From: Bacteroidota bacterium
Lineage (GTDB): Bacteria; Bacteroidota; Bacteroidia; Chitinophagales; JADJOU01
NCBI GenBank assembly: GCA_016713645.1
Contig: JADJOU010000004.1
Span: 62,001-126,000 of the forward strand
Length of the DNA: 64,000 bases
Direction: 5' to 3'
A program made the position numbers and the translations under genes. Shown piece after piece: positions 1 to 10,503 of the stretch. Numbering within the stretch: the first letter of the stretch is position 1; each line of letters starts with the position of its first letter. Below the pieces are notes generated by a model. It was not told the DNA's origin and searched no databases. It saw only the letters and a program-made list of their open reading frames with translations.

Positions 1-988
1 CCTTTATTCAACCCTTTGATGATGAGGATGGAGGCGTCTGTTCTGGTTGAGGTCTCCACTTTGACTTCTTTGGCGCTGCCATTCTCTGCAATGAATACTT
101 TTTTGCCTCCTTGAATCGGGATGACGGATTCTGATGGAATGATGATGGCATCTGGAATGGTTTGCAGGGGCAGCATGATATTGGCAAAGGTTCCTGGCAT
201 CAATGAACCATTAGAATTTTCTGCTATCGCGCGCACCAACAAGGTTCTGGTATTGATATCAATCTCTGGTTCGATGGCATATATTTTTGCCGATGAATAG
301 GATTGGGTAGAAGAGGTATTGAATTGAATGCTTGTGCCCATTTTGATGGAATTGGCATATTTTTCTGGAATGGAGAATGTAATTTTCACTTTGCTGGTAT
401 TGACGAGGTTGGCGATTAATACTGAAGGGGTGATATAGGATCCCGCAGAAATATTCCTCAATCCAATTTTCCCTGCGAATGGCGCCTTGATCACGGATTT
501 GGCCAACTGTGCCTGAATCACTTGGGTTTGAGCTTGCGCAGTGATGAGTTCCGCTCGTGTAATATCGTATTCCTCTTGGCTGATACCCTCTTTTGCAAAA
601 GCAATTTTGCCCTGCGCTCATTTTCCAAAGCCAAGCTCTCTTTGGTCTTAGATTGCCCCAATTGTGCTTGTAATTCAGCATCGACGACCTTTAAAAGTAT
701 TTGATCTTTAGAGACAAAACTGCCCTCCTGAAAATAGATGTTTTGCACTATACCAGAAACCTCCGATCTAATTTCCGCTTGTTCATTGGCGGTGATTGAT
801 CCTGTGAGGGATAATTGATCTCTGTAAATTTCTGGTTGGATAATCATCGCCTCAACTTGCGCAGGTGGCCGAGCACCTCCTTTATCCTTCCCTTTGGCCT
901 CTTGTGATTGATTGGATTTGATTCGATACGCAATAATACCACCAAGGGATACTAGGATGATGATGATCATTAAATTTCTTATTTTCAT
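1..988 (-). CDS. RND efflux periplasmic adaptor subunit (partial, frame break)
   Basis: Membrane-fusion protein of a tripartite RND efflux pump, linking the inner-membrane pump to an outer-membrane channel. It starts at 988 (MKIRNLMIII), has one N-terminal membrane anchor and then a biotinyl-lipoyl-like half (SGIVQNIYFQEGSFVSKDQ), an alpha hairpin and the second half (IKAPFAGKIGLRNISAG). The C-terminus lies beyond base 1, where the pump gene would be expected. The reading frame breaks near 595-610: adding one T to a T run restores LLFAKEGISQEEYDITRAE and the frame then stays open to base 1. The missing base is probably a sequencing error. The family is clear; the exported substrate cannot be told. 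Confidence 0.88.
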
Positions 989-1161
989 AAAATTGGTTGA
1001 AAGGCAGATTCGTAAATTCAGTTTCCAAAAATACACGAATAAGCTAATCAAACCCAACAATTGAAACAAAAATTTGGTTCATTGAGATTCATTGGGGATA
1101 TAAGTGGAATGTTATACTTAATATAATCGTTTATTTAAAGATTACTTGACTTGCTCTAAAC

Positions 1162-1191
1162 AAAAAAGCACCATCACATGGATGGTGCTTT
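1162..1191 (-). terminator. Rho-independent terminator after the T9SS cassette
   Basis: An 11-bp perfect stem (AAAGCACCATC/GATGGTGCTTT) with a 5-nt loop is followed, on the minus strand, by a run of T. It lies 19 bases past the stop of the OmpA-family gene ending at 1210, so it closes the leftward operon. Confidence 0.8.
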
Positions 1192-1209
1192 AGAAATATA
1201 TATTGAAGA

Positions 1210-2997
1210 TTAATTATTGATAATAATGAATTCTGTCCTTCTATTCTTCTGATGACTTGCTTCCGTGCAATCAGAGGATTTTTGTCCATCGCAATTGCAG
1301 CGATTGATCAATCTCGACTTTCCATATCCTTTGCCAGAAATTCTGTTAGGCTCTGAAATTCTACTTTTGATGTATTTAATGGTTGACTTGGCTCTTCTAT
1401 CAGAAAGCAATTGATTGTAGGTCTTGGTTTCTCTGCAGTCAGTATGTGCCTTTAATTCAACCTCCATATTGGAATGGATATTCATCATAGAGACGATATT
1501 ATTCAATGAATTAATGGCGTCAGGGCGAATATTTGACTTGTCTAAATCAAAATAGATATTTTTAAATTCTAGCACATGACTTAGGTCGTCGCCTACTTTT
1601 ATTTTCTTCTCAAATATTCTATCAGTTTTTGTCTGAGTCGTTTCTTTTACAATTTCTTTTGTATTGGTGTTTCTTTCACTGGCTCAACAACGGCTATAGG
1701 TTCTTCAATCGGGGCTTTTACAATTTCTTCAGGCTTTTTAACGGGCTCTGAAATTTCTAAAGTAAAAATATCATCGTTTCCACTTCCGCCTGGTCTATTC
1801 GATGAGAAGTATCCCTTGCTCATTTGATCATCGGCGATTGCCCCAAAATCATCGTATTGCGTATTTAATGGTGTACCAGCATTTACTGATGTTTGGAATC
1901 CCTCTGCATTTAATTTATTGGTGAAGATATCAAATCCTCCAAGACCAAATCTACCGTTCGATGTAAAGAAGAAATTTCCGCTTTTCTCTTCAAAGAATGG
2001 ATACAATTCATCTCCCTCTGTATTGATTTTTGTGCCTAAATTCTCTGCTGCACTCCATTTGCCATTGCCTTCTTTGGTTACTTTATAAAGATCTGAACCT
2101 CCGAATCCTCCTGGCATATCGCTGGCAAAATACATGGTATTCCCCATCTGCACTTAGATTGGCATGTCCTACGGAATAGTTGTTGTTATTGAGTGCGAAT
2201 GGTTCTGCTTCGGACCATTTATTGTCTTTGAATGTTTTGAAGTATAACTCTAATTTTACCACCAATTCTTTTTTTGTCAAATCGTAATTATTCTGCGTAT
2301 AGGCCATGAATGTGCCTTCTTTATTGAAACTAGCGGGACCTTCATTCATGTTTTCATTCATGCTCTTATCAAAATTAGATGGTGATTGCATGACTCCATT
2401 GGACAATTCGCTGACATAGATATTCAAAAAAGGCAAGTCATTGATGTTTGACTTCTTAGGCATCATCTTCGTCGATCTGCTAGAAGCAAAGACAATTTTA
2501 TCTTTGTAATAAGACGGACCAAAATCTTGAGCATCTGTATTTACTTTTGAATTGCTTACCTTGAATCTTCCGTTGTCTGATAAAAGCGTATTCAAATTGT
2601 TCTTGTTCGCAGAATAATCTATGGCGCGCAAATCATCAGGTTTTTGAGCTTTAAATCGCTCCATTTGCTTGTTTGCTTCGTCATACTTAGCGCTGCTTTT
2701 GAGCACCATAGCATAATCGAAATAATCGTCTGCTGTTTTGCCACCAGTGGCATAAATCAATTTTTCATATTCTTTTTCTGCTAAGTCGTTGGAGCTAATT
2801 TTATGATATGCCTTTGCCAATTTCCTTTGACCATCTGTCGTAAGTTCTTTTGAACTGGTATAGGCTTCAATAGCTTTATTATATGAATAAACGAAATAGT
2901 GATTGTCGCCTTTTTTTTCCTTGGCTGATTTTTCTTGAGCATTGACATTTATGCCTACGCAAAGAGAAAATATGATGGGAATGATTAGATTTTTCAT
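1210..2997 (-). CDS. PorE-like TPR/PD40/OmpA-family protein (two frame breaks)
   Basis: Periplasmic/outer-membrane protein of about 596 codons. A signal peptide is followed by TPR-like helices (about residues 25-130), WD40-like PD40 beta-propeller repeats (about 150-400, e.g. GPASFNKEGTFMAYT and DDQMSKGYFSSNRPGGSGND), and a C-terminal OmpA peptidoglycan-binding domain (NIYFDLDKSNIRPDA ... NRRTEF). This domain order matches PorE and related T9SS accessory proteins of Bacteroidota. It follows a PorP/SprF gene by 10 bases, supporting a shared role in type IX export or anchoring. Frame breaks near 2150 (one extra G in GGGG) and near 1663 (one base short) look like sequencing errors, since motifs continue on both sides. 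No carboxypeptidase-regulatory domain was evident. Confidence 0.85.
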
Positions 2998-3007
2998 GTT
3001 TTTATTA

Positions 3008-3949
3008 TTAAAAATTTCTTGGTGTGTGAATTTGTTTCTTATTCGGTGTTAAAAAGTCATAGCGCAATACGAGTTCATGACTTCCATTATTATAGACAGA
3101 GGTTTTCAAACCGTATGACCAATCGAATGAATAGCCGAGATGGAATTGTTTGGTAATGTCCAATCCCGCCAAGACGCCAAATGCATCGCCTGATCTAAAC
3201 ATACCGCCAATAAGAAATCGCTTCATGAAAATGAATGATGCAGTAAGATCAGCTTGAATGGGAACAGCTGATGTAACTTTTACCAACATCGTCGGTTTCA
3301 AGGCAACATTTTCTGAGAATTCAATCATGGTTCCTGCAATTAAAAAGTAATGTCTTTGTTCTTTCGCTAATAATTGCGCGCCATTCACTTGATCAGTCGC
3401 TAAGTAATTATTCTCCAAAATATTGGGAATAGATAATCCTACATAGAACTTCTCTCGGTAGTAATATGCACCAAATCCAAAATTAGGTGTTACTCGATTG
3501 CTGATATCCTTTTGAAATGTCGGATCTGATTGGTTGTCTAATTGCAAGGTACTTAAATTGGCTTGAAGTATATTCGCTCCAGCACTAAGTCCAAAAGCCA
3601 ATTTAGACTTGGGTGTCAATTTCAAAATGTAGGCGAAATTACCAAACACAGATGTATTGTTGATCGGTCCAATTCGGTCATTCGATGCTGATAGTCCTAA
3701 TCCAATATGCTCATTTTTCAATGGCGCATGCATCGTCAAGGTCTGTGTCATAGGGGCTCCTTTGAAAGAAACCCACTGTGATCTGTGCAAGGCAGTGATG
3801 GTGAGTGCGTCTCGGCTTCCAGCATAAGCTGGATTGACCGATAGCGTATTGTACATATAGTGCGTGTACATGGGCGCTTGTTGCGCATTAATCGCTTTAA
3901 TCCCGAGGGTCAAAGTCAATGCGATGGTGATTATTTTTATTGTTCTCAT
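3008..3949 (-). CDS. PorP/SprF family type IX secretion outer-membrane protein
   Basis: Intact 313-residue outer-membrane beta-barrel of the PorP/SprF family. After a signal peptide ending near residue 23 comes the family signature QQAPMYTHYMYNTLSVNPAYAG, then SRDALTITALHRSQW, and amphipathic strands throughout. In Flavobacterium, SprF is needed for export of its partner adhesin SprB; such genes usually sit next to a large T9SS type B substrate. That is the case here: it starts 35 bases after the stop of the ice-binding repeat protein and is followed by a PorE-like gene. It probably handles that one substrate. Confidence 0.93.
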   Translation of the reverse strand: MRTIKIITIALTLTLGIKAINAQQAPMYTHYMYNTLSVNPAYAGSRDALTITALHRSQWVSFKGAPMTQTLTMHAPLKNEHIGLGLSASNDRIGPINNTSVFGNFAYILKLTPKSKLAFGLSAGANILQANLSTLQLDNQSDPTFQKDISNRVTPNFGFGAYYYREKFYVGLSIPNILENNYLATDQVNGAQLLAKEQRHYFLIAGTMIEFSENVALKPTMLVKVTSAVPIQADLTASFIFMKRFLIGGMFRSGDAFGVLAGLDITKQFHLGYSFDWSYGLKTSVYNNGSHELVLRYDFLTPNKKQIHTPRNF

Positions 3950-3984
3950 TATATTGTTTTTATTTCTATTATTTATTGTTCCTT

Positions 3985-6900
3985 TTAATTATTGAGGTAG
4001 ATAGTTCCTGTAATTACGGGAGTATTATCGCCTTTACTGAATACGTAGAAGTAAGTACCCACGGGCAATTCAGTTCCACCAATTCTAAATCCAATATTGC
4101 ACGATCCATTCCAATCATTCAAGTATGGATTTGCTACATATACTTTCTCTCCCCATCTATTGAATATTTCAATGGAATTGTTTGGATATGCAATTAAGCC
4201 TCTGATAAAGAATACGTCATTGATACCATCTCCATTTGGAGAGAATCCCTCAGGAATAAAGAAAGCTATTTGAGGACAATCATTGATGACAACATTGACA
4301 ATAGAAGGCTGTGATTTGCAATTATTAGATGTAATAACCAATGTGTAATTGCCAGCATTTACTGCTTTAGCAGCCGTAATGATTGACACTTGATTGGTTG
4401 AAGTGTAATTGTTTGGACCTGTCCAATCATAGGTACTTCCTGAAATCGTATTTGCTGTTAAGATAATTGAACTATCTGTGCAAATTGGTGAATTGCTCAA
4501 AGCAAGTGCAACTGGCGTTGGATTGACTACCAATGCAACATTATTTGAAGTGTCTTGTGGAATGCAATCTCCAGATACAATTACATTATAGTTGAAAGCG
4601 GTATCAGAAAGCGCAATGAATCGAATCGTCAATGAAGCTGAATTGGCTCCTGAAACACTCGCTCCATTCGTTAAATTGATATTGCCTTTTCTCCATTGAT
4701 AATTGAGGTTTGTTCCCGATGCAACTACATTGAATGTAATGGAATCTTTTTCACACGCAGTTTGATTGACTGGCTCAGTGGTAATCATAGGAGCAGAGCT
4801 CATTCTTATGAAGGCATTTCTTGAAGTATCACTCGGCGCACAAAGTCCTGAAACGATTACATGATAGTCTGATCCTGTATCTGTAATACTCACCTGATTG
4901 ATCGTCAAGGTAGCTGAATTAACACCAGTTATATTCGCATTGGCAACAAGATTTGTATTGCCTTTTTTCCATTGATATGTTAAATTGGTTCCTGTCGCAA
5001 TAACCGTAAAGTTTGCTGCATTATTTGCACAAACTGTTTGATCAACTTGCTCTGTCGTAATTTTAGGGGCCAAATTATTGGTCAATGAAACAAAAATGGA
5101 TGTGTCATTTGGAAGACAAGTTCCTGATACAATAACATTATAATTAGATCCTGTATCTGTTGCAGAACTTGAATTGATAAATAGTGTCGCTGTATTAGCA
5201 CCTGTGATATTGGCACTGTTCAAAATATTTGTGTTTCCTCTTCTCCATTGGTAAGAAAGATTCGTTCCTGTTGCTGACACGGTAAATGAAGCACTGCTCT
5301 TTTCACAAACGATTTGATTGTTTGGTTCTGCTGTGATTGCTGGTGCTTGATTCACTGTGAGTGATGCATTGATCGATGTGTCTTTTAATTGACAGGTACC
5401 TATTACAATTACATTATAGTTCATTGCGGTATCAGTCATATTCAATGTTCTAATGGTCAATTTGTTAGTATTGACACCAGATATCTTGACACTATTCAAT
5501 AGATTTGTATTTCCTTTTCTCCATTGATAAGTAAGACCAGTTCCATTTGCCGTTGTATTAAATACAATTGAATCACCTGCACATGCAACTTGATTGTTTG
5601 GCTCTAATGTAATGATTGGAGCTTCGTTTGTGCTTAAGGTCGCAAAAATGGATGTATCATTCAATCCACAATTACCTATTGCAATGACGTTATAAAGTGA
5701 TGAAGTATCACTCATACTTACTGTATTAATAACTAAAGTATCAGAATTGACTCCTGAAAATTTAATACCATTAATTAGATTGATATTTCCTTTTCTCCAT
5801 TGATAAGAAATCCCAGTTGTATTTGCAGCGGTAATATATTTAACAGTATCTCCTAAACAAGCGATTTTGTTTATTGGCTCTAAAGTGATAATAGGTGAAC
5901 TGTTAAGCATAAGAGATGCATGAATAGATGTGTCGCTCAATCCGCAATTTCCTGTGACAATCACATGATAATTTGATGCGGTATCAGTTATACCTACTGC
6001 TTTAATTATTAGGGTATCTGAATTGACTCCTGAGAATTTTAAACTATTGATTAGGATTGAATCTCCTTTTCTCCATTGGTAAGTATTGCCAAGTCCACTC
6101 GTTTTAACTACGAATATTACTGTGTCATTAGTACAAACTATTTTGTTCGTCGGCTCTTGTAAAATAGTCGGAGCTGTATTTAGTTTAAGTGAAACATAAT
6201 TCGATGTATCATTAAACCCACACTTATTCTTGATAATGACATTGTAATTTGAAGCGGTATCGCTTAATGCAATTGTTTTTATGCTGAATGTATCTGTATT
6301 GACACCAGCATATTTATTGCTGTTGATCAAAACTGAATCTCCTTTTCTCCATTGATATGTGAGACCTTTCTCTATTGAGAATATTGTAAACTTCACTGTA
6401 TCACCCAAACAAGCAATTTTATTGGTTGGCATGGATGGATAATTGGTTTTGTGCTAGTCATCAATGATGCATTGATGGATGTGTCATTCGGTGTGCAAAG
6501 TCCTTTGACAATCACATTATAATTCGATGCAGTATCTAATAAGCTAAATGAATTTATTTTAAGCGTATCGCTATTGACACCTGCATATTTAATACCATTG
6601 ATTAGATTGATATTTCCTTTTCTCCATTGGTAAGTAAGGCTATCCCCTGTTGCCTTGACCATCATTTTTGCCGTATCTCCAATACAAGCAAATTGGTTCA
6701 TAGGTTCAGAAGTGATTTTGGTTGCTGGGTTTAATGTAAGTGCAATAAAATCCGAGGTGTCTTTAGGTGAACATTGAATTGTGGCAATTACATTGTAGTT
6801 ATAAGCAGTATCTGCTGAAGCGAAAGGGAAAATTATTAATGTATCAGAATTGACACCAGAATAATGTCCACCATTGCTGAGGTTCGTATTTCCTTTTCTC

Positions 6901-8337
6901 CATTGATAGATATTACCTGTTCCTGAAGCTCCTAAAATTATTTTTAATCGTGTCTCCACTGCATATACTTTTGTTTGCTGGCGTGCTAAGGCCAGAAGTT
7001 GTGATAAATACATTTGCTGCAGTAATGTTCAAGGCTCCAACAGTTGTGAGTACCCTGCCATTTACGACTACACCTGTTTTTAAGTCAATTGCACCAGCAC
7101 TGATAATTGTGCCATTAAATACGGAGTTATTATTGATGGTAACTGCTCCATCTATTTTCCAATAGACATTTTTGGCTTGTGCTCCATTGATTAATATTAC
7201 ATGTGAATTGACACTTGTGCCAAATGCGCCATTTACTAGTATCACAAATCTTGCATTGGCATTTCCTTGTGCATCAAGAAAAACGGTATCTGTAAATGTA
7301 ACCGCTGAATTCATTAAATATGTATGCGGTGTCAAAACCAAATTGTGTCCAAATTGCGCTGGAAACAATAATTCAATATCACCTGGAGCTAATCCGTTTA
7401 AATAGGCATAAGCGCCACCTAATGCTGCTGCTGCGGCGGCTGTTGAACCATCTGGTACTGGATGAATCGTCCCAATCACCAATAAAGGATTATAACCTGA
7501 TGTCAATCCGCTATTAGAGCCTACATCACCTTTAATATTGCTGATGCCAACATTTGTATTAGCACCTATTCCTGTAAAGGTCGCATAACAAGCTATAGCA
7601 CCTAAACTAGGTGCAGCAGGTCCGAGTAATATTGGGCTACCACAACCGATCGGCGTATATCCCAACAATTTAGAAGTTGTAATTGCTCCGTTTGTAGAAA
7701 GTGCTCGGCCTTCTAATGTATCGCCTGCTGCGAAATCAATTGCGCCATTGTTTGCTACTATAGTTCCTCGCATCGTTGTTCCAGTTGCCATATTTACAGC
7801 TCCTTCGACTTTCCAGAATACATTGCATGCTTTAGCGCCATTGATTAGTTTGACACGAGCATTGGTACTTGACGAATTACCTTGTAATTTAAATAAGTAA
7901 ACAGCGTTTGGATTGCCTTGTCCATCTAAGATGAGCTCTCCGCTGAGTGTAATTGTGGCATTTGTAATTGAATAGACACCTGCATTTAGTGTTGCACCAT
8001 TTCCTATCAGCGGAGCTGGGAAGAACGTGGGAACTGCTGCATTCAATTGGCCGTATGCGATGATTAAATCGGCTTGACATTTCGCGCTGCTGGAATCTCC
8101 AACATAGTGCATTTGTCCGTTAATATTTCCAAATCCTGTAATAGTAGGTGCGCTGTTTGTCCCAACGTTGCCTGTGAGTTTAGTGAGGAATCCTATCCCT
8201 GAATTGGTGACAGCTCCTACTGAAGTGAACAGCACAAAATTGGCTGCGGATCCTAAATTGGGTGCCTGTGCATAAAATGCCTTTGACCCGAAAAATAGGA
8301 TGATTGTAATGAATGTTTTGATTAATTTGTTTTTCAT
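3985..8337 (-). CDS. Giant T9SS type B surface protein with tandem ice-binding (DUF3494) domains and Ig repeats
   Basis: About 1450 codons. Signal peptide (MKNKLIKTFITIILFFGSKAF, cleaved near AQA). Two consecutive DUF3494 ice-binding-like domains follow (about residues 24-235 and 240-450): the first carries NLGSAANFVLF and LDGQGNPNAVYLFKLQG, the second LDAQGNANARFVILVNGAFG. Nine Ig-like repeats of 92 residues each contain YQWRKG (or RRG/KKG) and two cysteines. A divergent tenth module and a gliding-motility-associated type B sorting domain (PEGFSPNGDGINDVFFIRG ... EIFNRWGEKVY) end the protein. Inferred role: a cell-surface adhesin or ice/polymer-binding fibre exported by T9SS with the adjacent PorP/SprF protein. 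Breaks near 6935 (extra A in a 5-A run) and 6430 (one base missing, also shown by the repeat period) are probably sequencing errors. DUF3494 proteins exist that do not bind ice, so ligand identity is unproven. Confidence 0.9.
4507..6990 (-). repeat. Nine tandem 276-bp Ig-domain repeats
   Basis: The string CCTTTTCTCCATTG (coding YQWRKG on the minus strand) or a one-base variant occurs at 4685, 4961, 5237, 5513, 5789, 6065, 6341, 6616 and 6892. Spacing is exactly 276 except one interval of 275, which contains the frame break near 6430. The boundaries given are the array inferred from this period. Confidence 0.9.
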
Positions 8338-8369
8338 ATGGTTTGATTTATGATTTATTTTTCACCGGA

Positions 8370-8449
8370 CAAAGATGATTCTATCCTAATGGGATATCTT
8401 ATACCTCTTTTTCTATTTGTTGTATGATTCACACATTAGTTTTGAATCA
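8370..8449. promoter_or_regulatory. Dyads in the divergent adhesin/cyclase intergenic region
   Basis: Between the ice-binding gene (minus) and the cyclase (plus) lie two inverted repeats: TATCC-N5-GGATA at 8382-8396 and TGATTCA-N11-TGAATCA at 8425-8449. On the minus strand CATCTTTG (8377-8370) resembles the Bacteroidota -7 element TAnnTTTG, about 33 bases ahead of the ATG at 8337. These are candidate operator sites; no regulator is known. Confidence 0.4.
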
Positions 8450-8506
8450 ATCAAATAAGTTCATTTGAGCAAAAACTTATCTGCTCTGCCCTTTATATGT
8501 TTTATT

Positions 8507-8533
8507 TGCTTACAGTTAATTTGTATATATTTG
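8507..8533 (+). promoter_or_regulatory. Putative promoter of the adenylate cyclase gene
   Basis: TTG at 8507-8509 and TATATTTG at 8526-8533, separated by 16 bases, fit the Bacteroidota pattern TTG-N17-23-TAnnTTTG with a slightly short spacer. Transcription would start near 8540, 20 bases before the ATG at 8560. Confidence 0.4.
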
Positions 8534-8559
8534 AATTTCAGAAATTGTATTCAAAGAAT

Positions 8560-9840
8560 ATGCCTTTGAAGAGAAACTTTTTTATTGAATCAATACGTCG
8601 ACGCATTTCGAAAAAGATACCTATTGTCAATAAAATTCAGGGTTATTCGATGCCCCAAATATTACCCGCAATCTCCGTTTCTATAAACTATCGAATCTTG
8701 TTTTGACACTGGGCATGCTGTCCATTTCTTGGGTATTTCTTTTTTGTTTCATGGGCGCTATTGAAATGACGTATATCAATATCTTCAGCGTAATCATATA
8801 TATTTTTGCCATCGTCATCAATCGAAACGGAAATCATTTCGCTTCTTCAAATATTATGGTGTTTGAAATCATCATCCATCAATTCATCGCAATACAATAT
8901 TTTGGATGGAATGCAGGATTTCAAAATTATGTCATCGTCATAGGGCTTTTCCCATTTCTTATGCCCAAAGGAAAATGGTTGGTCAAAGGTTTTTTGCTTT
9001 CTTCTTGCTTGCTCACTTATATTCTCTTTGATGTATTCTGCAATCCACCCATTTTGTTTTGGAGCATAATTATTTGAATTATTTAAAAGTATCCAATATC
9101 TTATTTTCATTTATTTCTATGGCAATAAACAAAACTTATTTCAACTATGCCATGCATGAGACAGAAGATTTATTGGAAGAAAAAAAACAAGAATTGATTT
9201 TAGAGAAATCAAAGTCCGATGAATTACTATTGAATATACTACCTGCAGAAACTGCATTAGAACTAAAGCAATTGGGATACTCTAAACCGAAGCATGTTGA
9301 ATTGGCTTCTATGCTATTTACTGATTTTGTAAATTTCTCAAAGATTTGCGAGCAAATGAATGCGGAAAATTTGGTGAATGAAATTGATTATTTTATAGTT
9401 CATTTGATGCTATTATTGCCAAGTATGGCATAGAAAAAAATTAAAACCATGGCGATAGTTATATGTGTGCGGGTGGAATTCCTATCCCCAACGAGACACA
9501 TCCCGTGAATATTGTTTTAGCTGCAATTGAAATGCGCGATTTTATTATTCAAGAGAAAAAATTGCGCCTAGAAACGAATCGCGCTGTATTTGATATCCGC
9601 ATAGGTATTCATTGCGGACCCGTGGTTGCAGGCATCGTGGGCACGAAGAAATTTGCTTATGATATTTGGGGCGACGCCGTTAATATCGCCAGCAGAATGG
9701 AGAGCAGTGGTGAAGCGAGTAGCATCAATATTTCTCTAATGATGTATGAATTGATCAAAGACTATTTTACTTGTCATTACCGCGGTAAACTAGCGATTAA
9801 AAATAAAGGCGAAGTGGATATGTATATTGTGGAAGGGTGA
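8560..9840 (+). CDS. Membrane class III adenylate/guanylate cyclase (five frame breaks)
   Basis: Reconstructed protein of about 427 residues: a short cytoplasmic start (MPLKRNFFIES), a membrane region with several hydrophobic segments (about 45-190), a linker helix (LLEEKKQELILEKSKSDELL), then a class III nucleotidyl cyclase domain (about 225-425). Catalytic motifs are visible: MLFTDFVNFS (first metal Asp), GDSYMCAGG, IGIHCGPVVAG and DIWGDAVNIASRME (Asn/Arg transition-state pair). Breaks lie near 8703, 9060 and 9395 (each one T short of a longer T run), 9432 (one extra A in a 7-A run) and 9449 (one T short); the last two compensate each other within 20 bases. This pattern strongly suggests base-calling error rather than decay. 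The product is most likely cAMP, though cGMP cannot be excluded. Confidence 0.85.
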
Positions 9841-9856
9841 AAGAGCATTAGCGATT

Positions 9857-10108
9857 CTACTTCCCATATTCCATCTCGTTGCAATCCTTCAAAGTGCCGA
9901 GCCTCAGTCGAAGAGGAATTTTAGTTTTCTTCTCAAATTGATACTCCCACTTACATACAAAGCCCAATTGATTGTGATAATTATTCTTTAGCAGCATGTT
10001 TCGAGATGATACAGATAAACTATCTTGAAATGATAAACTTTTCTGAGCATGCAGAGAAATGCGAGACAATAAAAGCAAAAGAATTGTGAAAGCGAATAGT
10101 CGTTTCAT
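9857..10108 (-). CDS. Small secreted conserved protein
   Basis: 83 residues with a clear signal peptide (MKRLFAFTILLLLLSRISLHAQ). The mature part contains the pattern NQLGFVCKWEYQFEK-(x)-IPLRLRLGTLKDCNEME-GK, which I recall from other short Bacteroidota secreted proteins of unknown function (FxCkxEwxxEkxtxiPLrxRLGxLxyxnxxEgK). No catalytic motif is seen. It stands alone on the minus strand between the cyclase and the HMA-domain gene. Confidence 0.65.
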   Translation of the reverse strand: MKRLFAFTILLLLLSRISLHAQKSLSFQDSLSVSSRNMLLKNNYHNQLGFVCKWEYQFEKKTKIPLRLRLGTLKDCNEMEYGK

Positions 10109-10154
10109 GATAGCAAGATAATCAAAATTTTGATATGCGCATCATCTATCTATA

Positions 10155-10166
10155 TGATGTAAATCA
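10155..10166. promoter_or_regulatory. FNR/CRP-like dyad upstream of the HMA-domain gene
   Basis: TGAT-GTAA-ATCA is a perfect dyad of the FNR/CRP half-site type, about 52 bases ahead of the ATG at 10218. A -7-like TAGCTTTG follows at 10190-10197, so a bound regulator would sit at about -30 to -45. This is a single short site, so chance occurrence is possible. Confidence 0.35.
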
Positions 10167-10217
10167 TTCTTTTTCTGAAATATCAATCTTAGCTTTGCAG
10201 CATTAAAAGACTTGTTT

Positions 10218-10499
10218 ATGCAAACTGAAAAAATTATCATTGCCAATCTTAAATGTGGCGGTTGTGAATCGACGATTATCAAGAATTTAAAAGAAATGGC
10301 CGGTGTCGAGAGTGTCTCCGTCAGTCAAGAAGAAGATGCAGTGACCGTGAGTTTTGATGGTACTGCAACAAGAAGCGATTTTACGAAGAAATTACATTCC
10401 CTTGGTTATCCAGAGGCGACAGAAGAAAACGGACTCTTACTTCAATTGAAATCCTACGCGAGCTGTATGGTTGGTAGGGTGAATAATTTGGTCAAATAG
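10218..10499 (+). CDS. Heavy-metal-associated (HMA) domain protein, copper-chaperone-like
   Basis: 93 residues from the ATG at 10218 (an in-frame TTG lies two codons upstream). It has the ferredoxin-like HMA fold pattern: beta strand EKIIIANLKC, metal site LKCGGCE (CxxC), helix STIIKNLKEM, then GVESVSVSQEEDAVTVSFDG and a final helix. The CxxC pair would bind Cu(I) or another soft metal, delivering it to a transporter or buffering it. The tail (LQLKSYASCMVGRVNNLVK) extends past the usual 68-70-residue domain. It is convergent with the FMN-reductase gene, only four bases apart. Confidence 0.85.
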   Translation: MQTEKIIIANLKCGGCESTIIKNLKEMAGVESVSVSQEEDAVTVSFDGTATRSDFTKKLHSLGYPEATEENGLLLQLKSYASCMVGRVNNLVK

Positions 10500-10503
10500 A
10501 CCC

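Noticed and set aside
9395..9460. Programmed frameshifting in the cyclase gene
   Set aside because: Several breaks of both signs at A and T runs without a slippery-site/stem-loop design; the same pattern recurs in unrelated genes.
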